Position numbers and translations under genes: made by a program
Shown here: one piece after another, positions 63,303-64,000 of the stretch
How positions within the stretch are numbered: position 1 is the first letter of the stretch
Layout of the letters: each line of letters opens with the position of its first letter
Source of the DNA: Nitrospirota bacterium
GTDB taxonomy: Bacteria > Nitrospirota > Thermodesulfovibrionia > Thermodesulfovibrionales > Magnetobacteriaceae
Length of the DNA stretch: 64,000 nt
Reading direction: 5' to 3'
NCBI GenBank assembly: GCA_015233045.1
Contig: JADFYL010000002.1
Coordinates: forward strand, 1-64,000
Notes under the pieces: generated by a model
Seen by the model: the letters and a program-made list of their open reading frames with translations, nothing else
What the model was told of the DNA's origin: nothing
Database searches by the model: none

Positions 63303-64000
63303 GAGTCTGATCTGCCACCGGGCACGCGCAACCCTGCCATAAAGCCGGTTAGAATAGAAAACAACATGCCGGTTTCGTGATGGAGGGTGGTATCGAAAAT
63401 CCCTCCGACAAAAATTACGAGGGCGGCGCCGAGGGCCGCATATTTTATTTCCTGTTCGAATGCTCCACCACTAATGCTAAGCCACCTGCGAATGAAACCT
63501 AGGCCGATAACAAGGAGCGAACAAAGCCCGGCAGCCCCGCTTTGAACGGCGGCGTTAAGATAGACGCTGTGGGCGTCGTAAACGCTCCGGCCTCCCTCTA
63601 TCGCGGCCGGATATGTATATTTGAAATTATTAAGCCCTGTGCCCAATGCCCGTGTCCGCTCAATAACCCTAACCGCGTAGTTCCATATATAAAACCTGCG
63701 GATGAGGGAATCCCCCGAAGAGAGCTTTGTCCACATGGGTTTAAACACGTACGCCGCAAAGAGGGCAAAGGCGGCAAATCCAGCGGCTAACGCCTTTGAT
63801 ATAATTGAGCCTCGATTCGCCAAGGCAACGATGGCCAAAAAAATAAACAACGTAACAAAGGCAGCCCTCATTGTTGTCATCACGGTAGCCGTTATTGTGA
63901 TAAAGAGTAAAAACACCGCTGCCGCCCGCATCGCTTTTGTTCTTATGCCAGAGAAAACGATAGTTCCAATAAGGGCGTTTGAGACTATTATCAGATACAT
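63299..64000 (-). CDS. O-antigen ligase/polymerase-like membrane protein (truncated by window end)
   Basis: 233 residues seen; the gene continues past base 64000, and the ATG at the edge is probably internal. Alternating hydrophobic segments and a large loop with LGTGLNNFKYTYPAAIEGG, then YDAHSVYLNAAVQSG, the Wzy_C/WaaL signature (GxGxN...H-x-S-x-Y-L). The protein would join or polymerise O-antigen at the periplasmic face. First-visible gene of the minus-strand glycosyltransferase cluster. Confidence 0.85.
   Translation of the reverse strand: MYLIIVSNALIGTIVFSGIRTKAMRAAAVFLLFITITATVMTTMRAAFVTLFIFLAIVALANRGSIISKALAAGFAAFALFAAYVFKPMWTKLSSGDSLIRRFYIWNYAVRVIERTRALGTGLNNFKYTYPAAIEGGRSVYDAHSVYLNAAVQSGAAGLCSLLVIGLGFIRRWLSISGGAFEQEIKYAALGAALVIFVGGIFDTTLHHETGMLFSILTGFMAGLRVPGGRSDS

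Noticed and set aside
1-64000. Magnetosome, phage or insertion-sequence genes
   Set aside because: No mam/mad, integrase, transposase or phage structural motifs were found; the only mobile-looking DNA is the short noncoding repeats.

Overview
The window is typical chromosomal DNA of a free-living, signalling-rich Gram-negative bacterium. It has a type II secretion system with a secretin, Lol lipoprotein-transport genes, a TolC-type outer-membrane channel and lipopolysaccharide glycosyltransferases. It also has a CobA-HemD fusion, an archaeal-type phosphoglycerate mutase and about thirteen two-component or c-di-GMP proteins. Together these suggest a member of the Nitrospirota or a related deep-branching lineage. 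That placement is an inference from gene content; no rRNA or tRNA gene was seen. No transposase, integrase, phage gene or CRISPR array was recognised, and no magnetosome genes.

Layout. 1-4144: end of lolD, then a membrane histidine kinase, a single receiver that has lost its phosphoacceptor Asp, and a receiver-HD-GYP protein. 4166-5898: an AT-rich pair, an AAA/OLD-like ATPase plus a small protein with a PD-(D/E)XK-like core, the best candidate here for an undescribed (possibly defence) system. 5921-9637: LolA-like carrier, VTT membrane protein, PAS kinase and a secreted orphan with a structured 5' leader. 9841-15031 (minus): serS-hemC-cobA/hemD-mnmE. 15347-20177: Cache/PAS kinase and a multi-receiver hybrid kinase. 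20223-24414: polA with a degraded proofreading site, then a YtxH/DUF948-like operon. 24478-30813: apgM, receiver-PAS, EF-hand protein, molybdopterin oxidoreductase and a Wza-like lipoprotein. 30991-37892: J-domain membrane protein, acsA, GGDEF-EAL protein, TgpA-like transglutaminase.

38311-51167 (minus): a type II secretion operon in the unusual order G-E-F-H-I-J-K-L-M-C-D, followed downstream by two tandem paralogous small secreted proteins that could be its substrates. 51421-57857: a tight five-gene signalling operon (CheA-like, CheY-like, CheC-like, hybrid kinase, receiver-GGDEF). 57913-64000: galU, a TolC-family protein, and the end of a lipopolysaccharide/O-antigen cluster (two GT2, one GT4, a truncated O-antigen ligase-like gene).

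Noncoding structure is notable. Two 100-nt inverted-repeat (MITE-like) elements, about 85% identical by eye, lie at 38062-38161 and 48792-48891, the second inside the secretion operon between gspE and gspF. Two further short palindromic repeat families each occur twice (8988-9035 and 51231-51280; 26676-26723 and 51298-51343). Several good sigma70-type promoters and intrinsic terminators can be read directly.
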